Shown here piece after piece: positions 51,316 through 63,808 of a stretch of 64,000 nt of DNA (within the stretch, counting starts at the first letter, position 1; every line of letters starts with the position of its first letter). The notes beneath the pieces were generated by a model. It was not told the DNA's origin. It searched no databases and worked only from the letters and a program-made list of their open reading frames with translations. The stretch spans positions 585,830-649,829 of the forward strand of contig BAAHQB010000101.1 of NCBI GenBank assembly GCA_054601695.1, read 5' to 3'. The DNA is from Amorphochlora amoebiformis (Eukaryota; Cercozoa; Chlorarachniophyceae). A program made the position numbers and the translations under genes.

Positions 51316-52532
51316 ATGAAAGGAGCTGTGGTCTCCCAAGGGGGTGGTTGGCTGAGCGTGCTGTTGTGGCTGGGGCTGGGGCTGGGGCTGGGGACAGGCC
51401 CTGTTATGGTGCGGGGCCATTCATGCCCTATCCAAATGTCGATCGCTATCGACGAGTCGGCGTCTGTGAAGGATGACGGCTTTCAAAAGGAAAAGGACTT
51501 TGCTGCCGACCTCATCATCCAGACCGCCCTCGTCGACGCCATGTATGTCAACAACAACACAAGTTTACAAGCACTGAACGTGCAAATGTTGTGCGGGAAT
51601 ATGTTGTGCGGGAATTCCCGAAGCCCGTATTAAAGTATTCCCTGCTAACTCTTGACTCCACTCTATTTCAGACACAACTTTTCTGTCTTCTCATACGGTT
51701 CGATCGTCCACCCATGGAGTTCGTGGACCACAGACGCATCCTCACTCTCAGCGCTCGTTCGAGGGTTTCTGCCATTTAAAAACATCAACAGCCGATTCAC
51801 GTCACTCAAACTATCACTACGTATCATGGATTCATGGATACGCTTATTCACACCATCAGTATCTATCATCGATGCGCTTATTCTCACAATCACTATGTAT
51901 CATGGATCCATGCGCTTATTCTCTCTATCACTATTGTGTATCATCTTCTTATCATGGATGCTCTTATTGGATCCTAGTATTCACACTATATCACTATGTA
52001 TCATCTAGATCATGGATGCGCTCATTCACACCACTATCAGTATTGTATGTATCATACAGATGCGCTTATTCACACTATCGCTATGCATGTATGATGAATG
52101 CGCTTAATTATTCACACGATCTAGCTATATCACTATGTATCATGGATGCTCTCATTCACATGCACTATCCTAGTATCGCTATGTACTGGATGTATGCTAG
52201 GTATGATGAATGCACTATCACTATGTATGATGAATGCGCTTATTCACACTATATCACTGTGTATCATGGATGCGCTCATTCATGTGCAGCGCACTATCAG
52301 TATGCTAGGTATGTATCATGGATATGCTCTTGTTCACACTATCGCCATGTATGATGCTTATGAATGCGCTTAATTATTCACACTATCACGGATGCGGTCA
52401 TTCACACTATGTATGATGCATGCGGTTATGCATAGTATGTTTATTCACTTTCGCATCTTCCACAGCTACGCACGTGTCGGCGGCGGATCCACCAATACCC
52501 ATCTGGCGCTCGAACATGGTCAATATTCTCGT

Positions 52533-52586
<54 letters not shown>

Positions 52587-52592
52587 TATACT

Positions 52593-52674
<82 letters not shown>

Positions 52675-52744
52675 ATAAGTAATAAAATAATATATATATA
52701 TATATATATATTAAATATATACAAAAACATAAATATATATTTAC

Positions 52745-52787
<43 letters not shown>

Positions 52788-52806
52788 ATATATGTATATA
52801 TAAATG

Positions 52807-52845
<39 letters not shown>

Positions 52846-54360
52846 TTCAAATATGCATACACCTGTATGCAATTGCCGGCAAATAATAAGCTATACGAAT
52901 TATAGGCGTTATATTCTTCAGTGGTTTCTTTTTAGACTATATATGGGTAGTATCATTCATCTCATAATCGTCTTTGGATATGACAAATGGCGTTCGGGAT
53001 GATTGTGATTGCAAAAGTAACATGTGCGAAATGATGACCAATCCAATCATCGGATGTCGTGCGTGTGAAGTGATGACGTCGCTTGAGTGCTTACCCAATC
53101 ATCGCATGTCGTGAAGTGATGACGTCGCTTGAGTGCATACCCAATCATCGGATGTCGTGTATGTGATTGATGACGTTGCTTGAGTGCATACCAATCATCG
53201 CATGTCGTGTATGTGAAGTGATGACGTCGCTTGAGGGCATACCCAATCATCGCATGTCGTGCGTGTGAAATGATGACGAAGCTTGAGTGCATACGCAATC
53301 ATTGCACGTCGTGTATGTATCATCCAACAGTATCATCCAAATATCCTATTATCCAATCATCCTATCATCCAATCATTGAATCCTATCATCCAATCATCCT
53401 ATCATCCAACATCCTATCATCCAACATCCTATCATCCAATGATCCTATCATCCAATCATTGAATCCTATCATCCAATCATTGAATCCTGTCATCCAATCA
53501 TTGAATCCTATCATCCAACATCCTATGATTGAATCCTCTCATCGATCCTATCATCCAACATCCTGTCATCCAATGATCCTGTCAAATCCAATCATTGAAT
53601 CCTATCAATCATCCAAAAACTAAAACCATAAGCTATTGCAAGACGCGATGATCCTATTAATGGTATTATCCAATCATTGAATCTTATCATCATGTGTCCC
53701 AATGCTTATGGAATGTAACAGTGTGTGTCCTGTGTTATCGCGCGTATGTATTGTAAATGGTAGGAATAGTGGAATTACAAAACACACACGTAGCTGTGTA
53801 TGTGACGCAACCGGTGCCGCGGTACAGACCATCGGGATTGCCCAGAGATGCTTCAGATGACCTCTCTTCATCTCAAACGGCCATCGCAGGGATTATCCAG
53901 AGATGCTTCAGAGACGATGGGCTCTCTCACTCATCTCAAACGGCCGTTATCGATTCCTCAGGGATTATCCAAAAATGCCATCTCAAACGGCCGTTATCGA
54001 TTCAATTATCCAGAGATGCTTCAGAGACTCTCATTTTCATCTCGAACGGGCACTACCAAGGAACATTTAAATCCTTTCCCCCCCCCCCCCTCCCCCCTAC
54101 CCCTAACGCAGGATTTGTAGGGACACGAAAGCATCTAATACGTGCAACTTTGATTCTGTATATTGCAGGCGAAACGTTGTTTGCAATACCGAGCCTGCCT
54201 TCCGATATACCAAAGACCCTCATCCTGCTCAGCGATGGAAAAGCCACTGATTCACGCCAAGCAGAGGCGATGGGACTCCAACTCCGGAACGCTGGGGTTA
54301 TTATCTGGGGAATATATATTGGGTGACAATCATACCCATGTGTGCACGTACATGCATATA

Positions 54361-54411
<51 letters not shown>

Positions 54412-55105
54412 TGTTTTTATATGTATATAAAGCAATTCGGACGTTGGGATACGTTCCATGAAGACAATCGCCTCCAAGCCCTCGGAAACTTTCGTCTTCC
54501 AGGTGCATCTATGCAAACACTTTTCAACGACAATTGAATGGATCATGTTGGTTGCTGAGCACGTGGGCATATGGTGAGCATGTGTCAAGCATGAGGAAGC
54601 AAGCGCGAGGTGAGCATGTGACAAGCACGTATTGATCACGTGTTGAGCATGTGGTGAGCACGTGTCGGCATATGTCGAGCATGTGTCGAGCATGTGTCAA
54701 GCATGAGGCGCATGTGGTGAGGATATGTTGAGATGTGCGCATGTGTTGAGTGTGTGTCAAGTATGAGGTGAGCATGTGGCGAGCTGCGGTGAACTGACAC
54801 GTGTCGGGCATGTCTCAAGTTTTAGGTGAGCATGTGATTGATGCGCATGTGTAGCTGTGGTGAGCTGTTGGGCATGTGTCAAGTATGAGGTGAGCATGTG
54901 ATGAGCATGTGGTGAGCTGTTGTGAGCTGTGGTGATCTGTGATGAGCATGTGGTGAGCATGTGTTGGGCATGTGTTGAGCATGTATCAAGTATGAGGTGA
55001 GCACGTGGTCCACGTATGTGGTGTGACATGACAGGTTCCCAACACATTTGACTTTGGTACGATTGCCCGGGAGATCTCTTCTAGAAGGTAAAAAACTACG
55101 CATGC

Positions 55106-55151
<46 letters not shown>

Positions 55152-55211
55152 AAATTTATATCGTATATATATATATGTGTGTGTGTGTGAGAGAGAGAGT
55201 GTGTGTGTATT

Positions 55212-55253
<42 letters not shown>

Positions 55254-55371
55254 GTATGTATTAATGTATCGATAGTTGCGTAAACGCGACCGGACTATTT
55301 TCAACGTGTGGGGTTGTGGACGCCATCATCGGCGTTAATGGAACGTAACAAATCTCCCATATCTTTCCAAG

Positions 55372-55430
<59 letters not shown>

Positions 55431-56280
55431 TGTATGTATGTGTGGGTGGGGAGGCGGGCAGAGGGAGTATAAATGATTAAATGTATAAATGTATATATAA
55501 ATGTAGTGTGTATGTCTGTGTGTGTTTGTGTGCGTATGGAGGGTATATCCACAAATTTGAACTGAAATGAAAGGAACCTGCTCGACTCGGAGAAGCTGAG
55601 GTGCCGATTTACGTTCTCCGACAACACAGTCGAGGTAAGCAAAGCGTACCCGAAGTCCCGAATGAAAAATTAAAATGGGTTGAGGTGTATTCAAGTAATG
55701 GTTTGCTACCTAGATCGTTGAGGCCTACCGCATCAATGACGAGTCGTTGGTTTGCGGGTATGTTGTCAAGACGTTCTATGCACCTGAGCTTGAAATACCA
55801 CATAAGCGTCATTAATACATAACTATAGACGCACGAACCACAGCACGTTGGGGGATACCAGGATTGAGGTGAGCATCGATGGACGAACCTACAGTGGCCA
55901 GGACTTGTTCTTCACGTACGTCACGGACCTGGATGAATGCGATGGACCGAGGTAATGTTTGTGGAGCTGCAAAATAAAGTTCTAGCTAAAGATTGTTTCA
56001 TCGCTTGTCAGGCCCGACGTGAAGATCCCTTTCGTTTTTTTTGGATTTATTCTGCCCGCCCTTCTTATCCTGAGTCTCATCGGGCTACTCGACCATCGCG
56101 GTGTAGCTGCTGCGCTCGCAAAGCCAAAGGCTCCTCCTGCAACCGAAGAATTGGCGGGCGCTGCTGCTGATAACAAGTGGGCCGAGGTGAAGGCCACGGG
56201 GTATCTTTGGGCCAAAAGCGGAGGCGGAAGCGGTTCTTAAATGTGTACGTATGTCCATATATAAATACTAGTAGCATAAG

Positions 56281-56323
<43 letters not shown>

Positions 56324-56704
56324 ATCATTAAATATAAACGTATCTCTATCTAGTATATGTTTACACATACGATGTTATATTACAGAAATGCATACATGTA
56401 TGTGTTATGTAAATGCAACGCAATTATGCAACAGCGCCCATGAAGGTCGAGTGGGCCGGACTAGCTCCACCCTCAGCGCCAACCGCAACTGGTATGTCAA
56501 GAACACTACGTTTATATCAAATGTGTGCAATATTAAATATTCTCACATATATCGTACATTTATGAATATATAAATGTGTGCATGTATATATATATATATA
56601 TGTATGTATATATATATATAAAAGTATGCATTCAAGAATCTTGATACTAGATATAATGAGTGTGTACGTGTAACATAGAAAAGAGATATTTTACGTATAT
56701 ATAT

Positions 56705-56740
<36 letters not shown>

Positions 56741-56967
56741 TCTAGATATATGAGTATAAAATATCAATAAAATCTAGAAAATCTAGAATATGTATGTAAT
56801 ATACGGACACATCAGATGGATTCGGAACCTCCAAAACCAATCCTAGGTACAACAGTGGCAGCAATTCATCTAGTCCTGAAAACTCGGTTATCGATACTAT
56901 AATGGAATCATGCTGTAAGTGCTGCTCAAACACCAAACCCGAAATGAAACAGAGTCTCTTGACATAA
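51316..56967 (+). CDS. ANTXR/CMG2-like von Willebrand A domain receptor
   Basis: Thirteen exons: 51316-51542, 51672-51800, 52466-52518, 54169-54322, 54433-54502, 55035-55087, 55276-55344, 55574-55634, 55714-55772, 55829-55951, 56012-56232, 56435-56491, 56816-56967 (TAA). They sum to 1428 nt, 475 residues, with every phase matching. A signal peptide ([13 protein letters not shown]) precedes a vWFA domain with a complete MIDAS: DESAS at 46-50, Thr128 in GGGSTNT and Asp159 in LLSDG. Then comes a Cys-containing beta-rich stalk ([32 protein letters not shown]), a span near 338-359 ([20 protein letters not shown]), and a tail whose [11 protein letters not shown]...MKVEW spacing resembles the conserved juxtamembrane tail of ANTXR1/2. 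The C-terminus has CCKCC, possibly palmitoylated. Animal ANTXR proteins bind matrix proteins. Exon 11 also reads into a stop (56240), which could end a short-tail form. Donors at 51800, 55772 and 56232 are weak. Confidence 0.8.
51800..52440. repeat. Degenerate repeat of ATCATGGATGCGCTTATTCA
   Basis: About 14 diverged units of roughly 40-50 bp with TATCACTATGTATCATGGAT cores, filling the intron 51801-52465 of the vWFA gene. Confidence 0.75.
53035..53690. repeat. Two adjacent minisatellites in one intron
   Basis: At 53035-53310 a unit of about 55 bp (GTGATGACGTCGCTTGAGTG, CATACCCAATCATCGCATGT), 5 copies. At 53340-53690 a unit of about 20 bp (ATCCTATCATCCAATCATTG). Both lie in the intron 52519-54168. 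Confidence 0.85.
53835..54060. repeat. Minisatellite, about 50 bp unit, 4 copies
   Basis: Units share ATCCAGAGATGCTTCAGA and CATCTCAAACGGCC, in the same intron 52519-54168. Confidence 0.75.
54545..55015. repeat. Degenerate minisatellite (GTGAGCATGTG)n
   Basis: Units of GTGAGCATGTG, GTCAAGCATGAG and TGTTGAGCATGT over about 470 bp, filling the intron 54503-55034. Confidence 0.8.
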
Positions 56968-57136
56968 CCTAGATCTAGTATATAATACCCTCCTTGTAGC
57001 AGACCAGATCTCTAGGATCTAGAGGAGAAACAACAGGCAAAAATGCACGTGGGCCATTCAAAAATTTATAAATTATTCAGACTTAATAACTTTACTCACG
57101 CTCAAATCACTAGAACTAATCAAATAGGGCTGAAGG

Positions 57137-58346
57137 GTTAGGGTGTCAGGTTAGGGTGTCGCGGGTTAGGTGTCCTACTAAGTAGGTGTCGGGCTAGGGT
57201 TAGCTAGGTTAGGGTTAGGGTTAGCTAGGTTAGGGTATCCTAGGTATCCTAGGTATCGGGTTACGGTTCTAGGGGTTAGCTATTTTAGGGTGTCGGGTTA
57301 GGGTGTCGGGTAAGGGTCGGGTTAGCTAATAGGCTAGGTTAGGGTGTCGGATTAGGGTGTCGGGTTAGGGTTAGGGTGTCGGGTTAGGGTGTCGGGTTAG
57401 GGTTATAATTAGGGTGTCGGGTTAGGGTTAGGGTGTCGGGTTAGGGTTAGGGTTAGGGTGTCGGGTTAGGGTTAGGGTGTCGGGTTAGGGTTAGGGTGTC
57501 GGGTTAGGGTGTCGGGCTAGGGTGTCGGGTGTCGGGTTAGGGTGTCGGGTTAGGGTGTCGGGTTAGGGTTAGGGTGTCGGGTTAGGGTGTCGGGTTAGGG
57601 TGTCGGAATAGGGTGTCGGGTTAGGGTGTCGGGTTAGGGTGTCGGGTTAGGGTGTCGGGTTAGGGTGTCGGGTTAGGGTGTCGGGTTTGGGTGTCGGGTT
57701 AGGGTGTCGGGTTAGGGTGTCGGGTTAGGGTGTCGGGTTAGGGTTAGGGTGTCGGGTTAGGGTTAGGGTGTCGGGTTAGGGTTAGGGTGTCGGGTTAGGG
57801 TTAGGGTTAGGGTGTCGGGTTAGGGTGTCGGGTTAGGGTGTCGGGTTAGGGTGTCGGGTTAGGGTGTCGGGTTAGGGTTAGGGTGTCGGGTTAGGGTTAG
57901 GGTGTCGGGTTAGGGTTAGGGTTAGGGTGTCGGGTTAGGGTGTCGGGTTAGGGTTAGGGTGTCGGGTTAGGGTTAGGGTGTCGGGTTAGGGTGTCGGGTT
58001 AGGGTGTCGGGTTAGGGTGTCGGGTTAGGGTGTCGGGTTAGGGTGTCGGGTTAGGGTGTCGGGTTAGGGTGTCGGGTTAGGGTGTCGGGTTAGGGTTAGG
58101 GTTAGGGTTAGGGTTAGGGTTAGGGTTAGGGTTAGGGTTAGGGTGTCGGGTTAGGGTTAGGGTGTCGGGTTAGGGTTAGGGTTAGGGTTAGGGTGTCGGG
58201 TTAGGGTTAGGGTTAGGGTGTCGGGTTAGGGTTAGGGTTAGGGTTAGGGTGTCGGGTTAGGGTGTCGGGTTAGGGTTAGGGTGTCGGGTTAGGGTTAGGG
58301 TTAGGGTTAGGGTTAGGGTTAGGGTTAGGGTTAGGGTTAGGGTGTC
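57137..58346. repeat. Variant telomeric array, TTAGGG mixed with TTAGGGTGTCGGG
   Basis: Tandem TTAGGG and the 13-mer TTAGGGTGTCGGG in irregular order. The left 250 bp is more degraded (GGGTATCCTAGG, CGGGTTACGG). The share of plain TTAGGG rises to the right. Confidence 0.95.
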
Positions 58347-58949
58347 GGGTTAGGGTTAGGGTTAGGGTTAGGGTTAGGGTTAGGGTTAGGGTTAGGGTTA
58401 GGGTTAGGGTTAGGGTTAGGGTTAGGGTTAGGGTTAGGGTTAGGGTTAGGGTTAGGGTTAGGGTTAGGGTTAGGGTTAGGGTTAGGGTTAGGGTTAGGGT
58501 TAGGGTTAGGGTTAGGGTTAGGGTTAGGGTTAGGGTTAGGGTTAGGGTTAGGGTTAGGGTTAGGGTTAGGGTTAGGGTTAGGGTTAGGGTTAGGGTTAGG
58601 GTTAGGGTTAGGGTTAGGGTTAGGGTTAGGGTTAGGGTTAGGGTTAGGGTTAGGGTTAGGGTTAGGGTTAGGGTTAGGGTTAGGGTTAGGGTTAGGGTTA
58701 GGGTTAGGGTTAGGGTTAGGGTTAGGGTTAGGGTTAGGGTTAGGGTTAGGGTTAGGGTTAGGGTTAGGGTTAGGGTTAGGGTTAGGGTTAGGGTTAGGGT
58801 TAGGGTTAGGGTTAGGGTTAGGGTTAGGGTTAGGGTTAGGGTTAGGGTTAGGGTTAGGGTTAGGGTTAGGGTTAGGGTTAGGGTTAGGGTTAGGGTTAGG
58901 GTTAGGGTTAGGGTTAGGGTTAGGGTTAGGGTTAGGGTTAGGGTTAGGG
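58347..58949. repeat. Pure interstitial (TTAGGG)n array, about 100 units
   Basis: An essentially perfect run. Orientation is the same as the terminal telomere. The 301-codon minus-strand Asn-Pro frame here is its translation. Confidence 0.97.
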
Positions 58950-59143
58950 TTAGGTTCGGGGACTCCTAATGAGTTGGAGCTATCCATGTAGAGCAAGTTA
59001 GTTGAACACCAAAGTAATTTCACAAACACATGCATATACAATATATATAAATGAATGTACAATATATATATATGGAAATATGAAATATATATATATTTAT
59101 ACATATATATATATATATAATATATACATATATATATGAAAAC

Positions 59144-59182
<39 letters not shown>

Positions 59183-60285
59183 ATATATATATATAAACAT
59201 AAACCATACACAATATGCACAAACAAATAAATATATATACATACAATGTGTGTGTGGGGCTTACCTGCACCCGACCAACGTTCTTGCGAACGACAGTTTC
59301 GGCCCTCTTATGGTGGGGACTCATCAGGGGGGAACCGTCGCAGGATGTCGGTCTTGCAGGCAGGCTCGCTTCTTGCCAGTGTGTGTCGCGAAACGGATAG
59401 CTGTTGCGTTGTCGCGCTGCCGGGGCGTCTTTAAAGGGCTTGACACGTGTACTGTGGTGGTTCAGGTTGTGACATGGGGCTCTGAAGGCGTTCCAGGATT
59501 CCGGGGATTCCAGGAGAATGGCAGGCATTGGCGGGCAGTGACGGGGGGTCTCATCGCAGACCAGAATGGAGGTCGGCGTCGGTCGAATCTCTTCGAAACC
59601 GTGGACGTTGAAGGGCGTATGCATATACATATTAACCATGGAGCCTCGTGAAGGTCTCCATCCGCTTGGGGTGTGACGGGGCGGACTTCGGTCGCTGCAG
59701 AAGGCTTGGGGGAGAAGACTTGTGAGAAGGGAAGGTGCGTGGACTGGTGGTGGTCTCTCGCTTTGAAGGAGGTTGTATAGCCTCTCGACATGCTCTCAGG
59801 TCATATAACGCTTGCAGACGGTGCTGTTGTGGCTTGTCGTCATGCTGTATTGTGCGTCAGACGTATGCAGAACTTGTGATGATCGTTGCTGATACTCTTC
59901 TCGATTTTATTTTATAAACCGACGGGGTCACGGGCCTCCGGTGTAAGTTGGTAGTTCAGTGTATATGTCCAGGAGAGATGCATCCAGGTCATGGATGGGG
60001 TGACTAGGATTAGGGTTAGGGAAACCCAACCATATTCGTACACCTCTTGTGCCATATAGCCATCTCAATATACAATCTTGATGCTCAGGTTGGAAGGCGC
60101 TAAGGGCTCGGGACTTGACCCATCATGACGGCGCCAATCGCTCGATGTATTGTTAGGTTCGGGGACTCCTAATGAGTTGGAGCTATCCATGTAGAGCAAG
60201 TTAGTTGAACACCAAAGTAATTTCACAAACACATGCATATACAATATATATAAATGAATGTACAATATATATATATGGAAATATG

Positions 60286-60333
<48 letters not shown>

Positions 60334-60344
60334 TATATATAAAA

Positions 60345-60380
<36 letters not shown>

Positions 60381-61483
60381 ATATATATATATAAACATAA
60401 ACCATACACAATATGCACAAACAAATAAATATATATACATACAATGTGTGTGTGGGGCTTACCTGCACCCGACCAACGTTCTTGCGAACGACAGTTTCGG
60501 CCCTCTTATGGTGGGGACTCATCAGGGGGGAACCGTCGCAGGATGTCGGTCTTGCAGGCAGGCTCGCTTCTTGCCAGTGTGTGTCGCGAAACGGATAGCT
60601 GTTGCGTTGTCGCGCTGCCGGGGCGTCTTTAAAGGGCTTGACACGTGTACTGTGGTGGTTCAGGTTGTGACATGGGGCTCTGAAGGCGTTCCAGGATTCC
60701 GGGGATTCCAGGAGAATGGCAGGCATTGGCGGGCAGTGACGGGGGGTCTCATCGCAGACCAGAATGGAGGTCGGCGTCGGTCGAATCTCTTCGAAACCGT
60801 GGACGTTGAAGGGCGTATGCATATACATATTAACCATGGAGCCTCGTGAAGGTCTCCATCCGCTTGGGGTGTGACGGGGCGGACTTCGGTCGCTGCAGAA
60901 GGCTTGGGGGAGAAGACTTGTGAGAAGGGAAGGTGCGTGGACTGGTGGTGGTCTCTCGCTTTGAAGGAGGTTGTATAGCCTCTCGACATGCTCTCAGGTC
61001 ATATAACGCTTGCAGACGGTGCTGTTGTGGCTTGTCGTCATGCTGTATTGTGCGTCAGACGTATGCAGAACTTGTGATGATCGTTGCTGATACTCTTCTC
61101 GATTTTATTTTATAAACCGACGGGGTCACGGGCCTCCGGTGTAAGTTGGTAGTTCAGTGTATATGTCCAGGAGAGATGCATCCAGGTCATGGATGGGGTG
61201 ACTAGGATTAGGGTTAGGGAAACCCAACCATATTCGTACACCTCTTGTGCCATATAGCCATCTCAATATACAATCTTGATGCTCAGGTTGGAAGGCGCTA
61301 AGGGCTCGGGACTTGACCCATCATGACGGCGCCAATCGCTCGATGTATTGTTAGGTTCGGGGACTCCTAATGAGTTGGAGCTATCCATGTAGAGCAAGTT
61401 AGTTGAACACCAAAGTAATTTCACAAACACATGCATATACAATATATATAAATGAATGTACAATATATATATATGGAAATATG

Positions 61484-61527
<44 letters not shown>

Positions 61528-61535
61528 TATATATG

Positions 61536-61582
<47 letters not shown>

Positions 61583-62685
61583 ATATATATATATAAACAT
61601 AAACCATACACAATATGCACAAACAAATAAATATATATACATACAATGTGTGTGTGGGGCTTACCTGCACCCGACCAACGTTCTTGCGAACGACAGTTTC
61701 GGCCCTCTTATGGTGGGGACTCATCAGGGGGGAACCGTCGCAGGATGTCGGTCTTGCAGGCAGGCTCGCTTCTTGCCAGTGTGTGTCGCGAAACGGATAG
61801 CTGTTGCGTTGTCGCGCTGCCGGGGCGTCTTTAAAGGGCTTGACACGTGTACTGTGGTGGTTCAGGTTGTGACATGGGGCTCTGAAGGCGTTCCAGGATT
61901 CCGGGGATTCCAGGAGAATGGCAGGCATTGGCGGGCAGTGACGGGGGGTCTCATCGCAGACCAGAATGGAGGTCGGCGTCGGTCGAATCTCTTCGAAACC
62001 GTGGACGTTGAAGGGCGTATGCATATACATATTAACCATGGAGCCTCGTGAAGGTCTCCATCCGCTTGGGGTGTGACGGGGCGGACTTCGGTCGCTGCAG
62101 AAGGCTTGGGGGAGAAGACTTGTGAGAAGGGAAGGTGCGTGGACTGGTGGTGGTCTCTCGCTTTGAAGGAGGTTGTATAGCCTCTCGACATGCTCTCAGG
62201 TCATATAACGCTTGCAGACGGTGCTGTTGTGGCTTGTCGTCATGCTGTATTGTGCGTCAGACGTATGCAGAACTTGTGATGATCGTTGCTGATACTCTTC
62301 TCGATTTTATTTTATAAACCGACGGGGTCACGGGCCTCCGGTGTAAGTTGGTAGTTCAGTGTATATGTCCAGGAGAGATGCATCCAGGTCATGGATGGGG
62401 TGACTAGGATTAGGGTTAGGGAAACCCAACCATATTCGTACACCTCTTGTGCCATATAGCCATCTCAATATACAATCTTGATGCTCAGGTTGGAAGGCGC
62501 TAAGGGCTCGGGACTTGACCCATCATGACGGCGCCAATCGCTCGATGTATTGTTAGGTTCGGGGACTCCTAATGAGTTGGAGCTATCCATGTAGAGCAAG
62601 TTAGTTGAACACCAAAGTAATTTCACAAACACATGCATATACAATATATATAAATGAATGTACAATATATATATATGGAAATATG

Positions 62686-62744
<59 letters not shown>

Positions 62745-62747
62745 GAA

Positions 62748-62786
<39 letters not shown>

Positions 62787-63756
62787 ATATATATATATAA
62801 ACATAAACCATACACAATATGCACAAACAAATAAATATATATACATACAATGTGTGTGTGGGGCTTACCTGCACCCGACCAACGTTCTTGCGAACGACAG
62901 TTTCGGCCCTCTTATGGTGGGGACTCATCAGGGGGGAACCGTCGCAGGATGTCGGTCTTGCAGGCAGGCTCGCTTCTTGCCAGTGTGTGTCGCGAAACGG
63001 ATAGCTGTTGCGTTGTCGCGCTGCCGGGGCGTCTTTAAAGGGCTTGACACGTGTACTGTGGTGGTTCAGGTTGTGACATGGGGCTCTGAAGGCGTTCCAG
63101 GATTCCGGGGATTCCAGGAGAATGGCAGGCATTGGCGGGCAGTGACGGGGGGTCTCATCGCAGACCAGAATGGAGGTCGGCGTCGGTCGAATCTCTTCGA
63201 AACCGTGGACGTTGAAGGGCGTATGCATATACATATTAACCATGGAGCCTCGTGAAGGTCTCCATCCGCTTGGGGTGTGACGGGGCGGACTTCGGTCGCT
63301 GCAGAAGGCTTGGGGGAGAAGACTTGTGAGAAGGGAAGGTGCGTGGACTGGTGGTGGTCTCTCGCTTTGAAGGAGGTTGTATAGCCTCTCGACATGCTCT
63401 CAGGTCATATAACGCTTGCAGACGGTGCTGTTGTGGCTTGTCGTCATGCTGTATTGTGCGTCAGACGTATGCAGAACTTGTGATGATCGTTGCTGATACT
63501 CTTCTCGATTTTATTTTATAAACCGACGGGGTCACGGGCCTCCGGTGTAAGTTGGTAGTTCAGTGTATATGTCCAGGAGAGATGCATCCAGGTCATGGAT
63601 GGGGTGACTAGGATTAGGGTTAGGGAAACCCAACCATATTCGTACACCTCTTGTGCCATATAGCCATCTCAATATACAATCTTGATGCTCAGGTTGGAAG
63701 GCGCTAAGGGCTCGGGACTTGACCCATCATGACGGCGCCAATCGCTCGATGTATTG
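58950..63756. repeat. Four tandem 1.2-kb subtelomeric units
   Basis: Units 58950-60152, 60153-61350, 61351-62552 and 62553-63756 (1203, 1198, 1202, 1204 bp), each starting TTAGGTTCGGGGACTCCTAA. They look identical apart from lengths of the internal TA tract. Each contains a short TTAGGGTTAGGG island (e.g. 60009-60021) and a splice-donor-bounded frame on the minus strand. Confidence 0.95.
59265..59639 (-). CDS. Putative exon of a subtelomeric gene, repeated in every 1.2-kb unit
   Basis: An open frame of 125 codons from ATG 59639 runs to a perfect 5' splice site (GTGCAG|GTAAGC) at 59265. The intron would be the TA-rich block, with candidate acceptors near 58974 just after a CTAAC-like branch site. 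The peptide (CDETPRHCPPMPAILLESP...) matches no family I know. Copies lie at 60463-60837, 61665-62039 and 62869-63243 and look identical, so conservation cannot be used as evidence. Both strands are open over much of this stretch (a 133-codon plus-strand frame overlaps), so coding is uncertain. Confidence 0.25.
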
Positions 63757-63808
63757 TTAGGTTCGGGGACTCCTAATGAGTTGGAGCTATCCATGTAGAG
63801 CAAGTTAG
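63757..63808. repeat. Truncated fifth subtelomeric unit
   Basis: The first ~52 bp of the unit, through GTAGAGCAAGTTAG. In complete units this continues as TTGAACACC; here it turns into TTAGGG repeats, sharing TTAG. Confidence 0.95.

Noticed and set aside
58337-59242. 301-codon minus-strand frame rich in Asn-Pro
   Set aside because: It is the translation of the (TTAGGG)n block joined to the first subtelomeric unit.
59250-59651. 133-codon plus-strand frame in each subtelomeric unit
   Set aside because: It overlaps the minus-strand frame that has a perfect splice donor, and all copies are identical, so there is no evidence for this strand.
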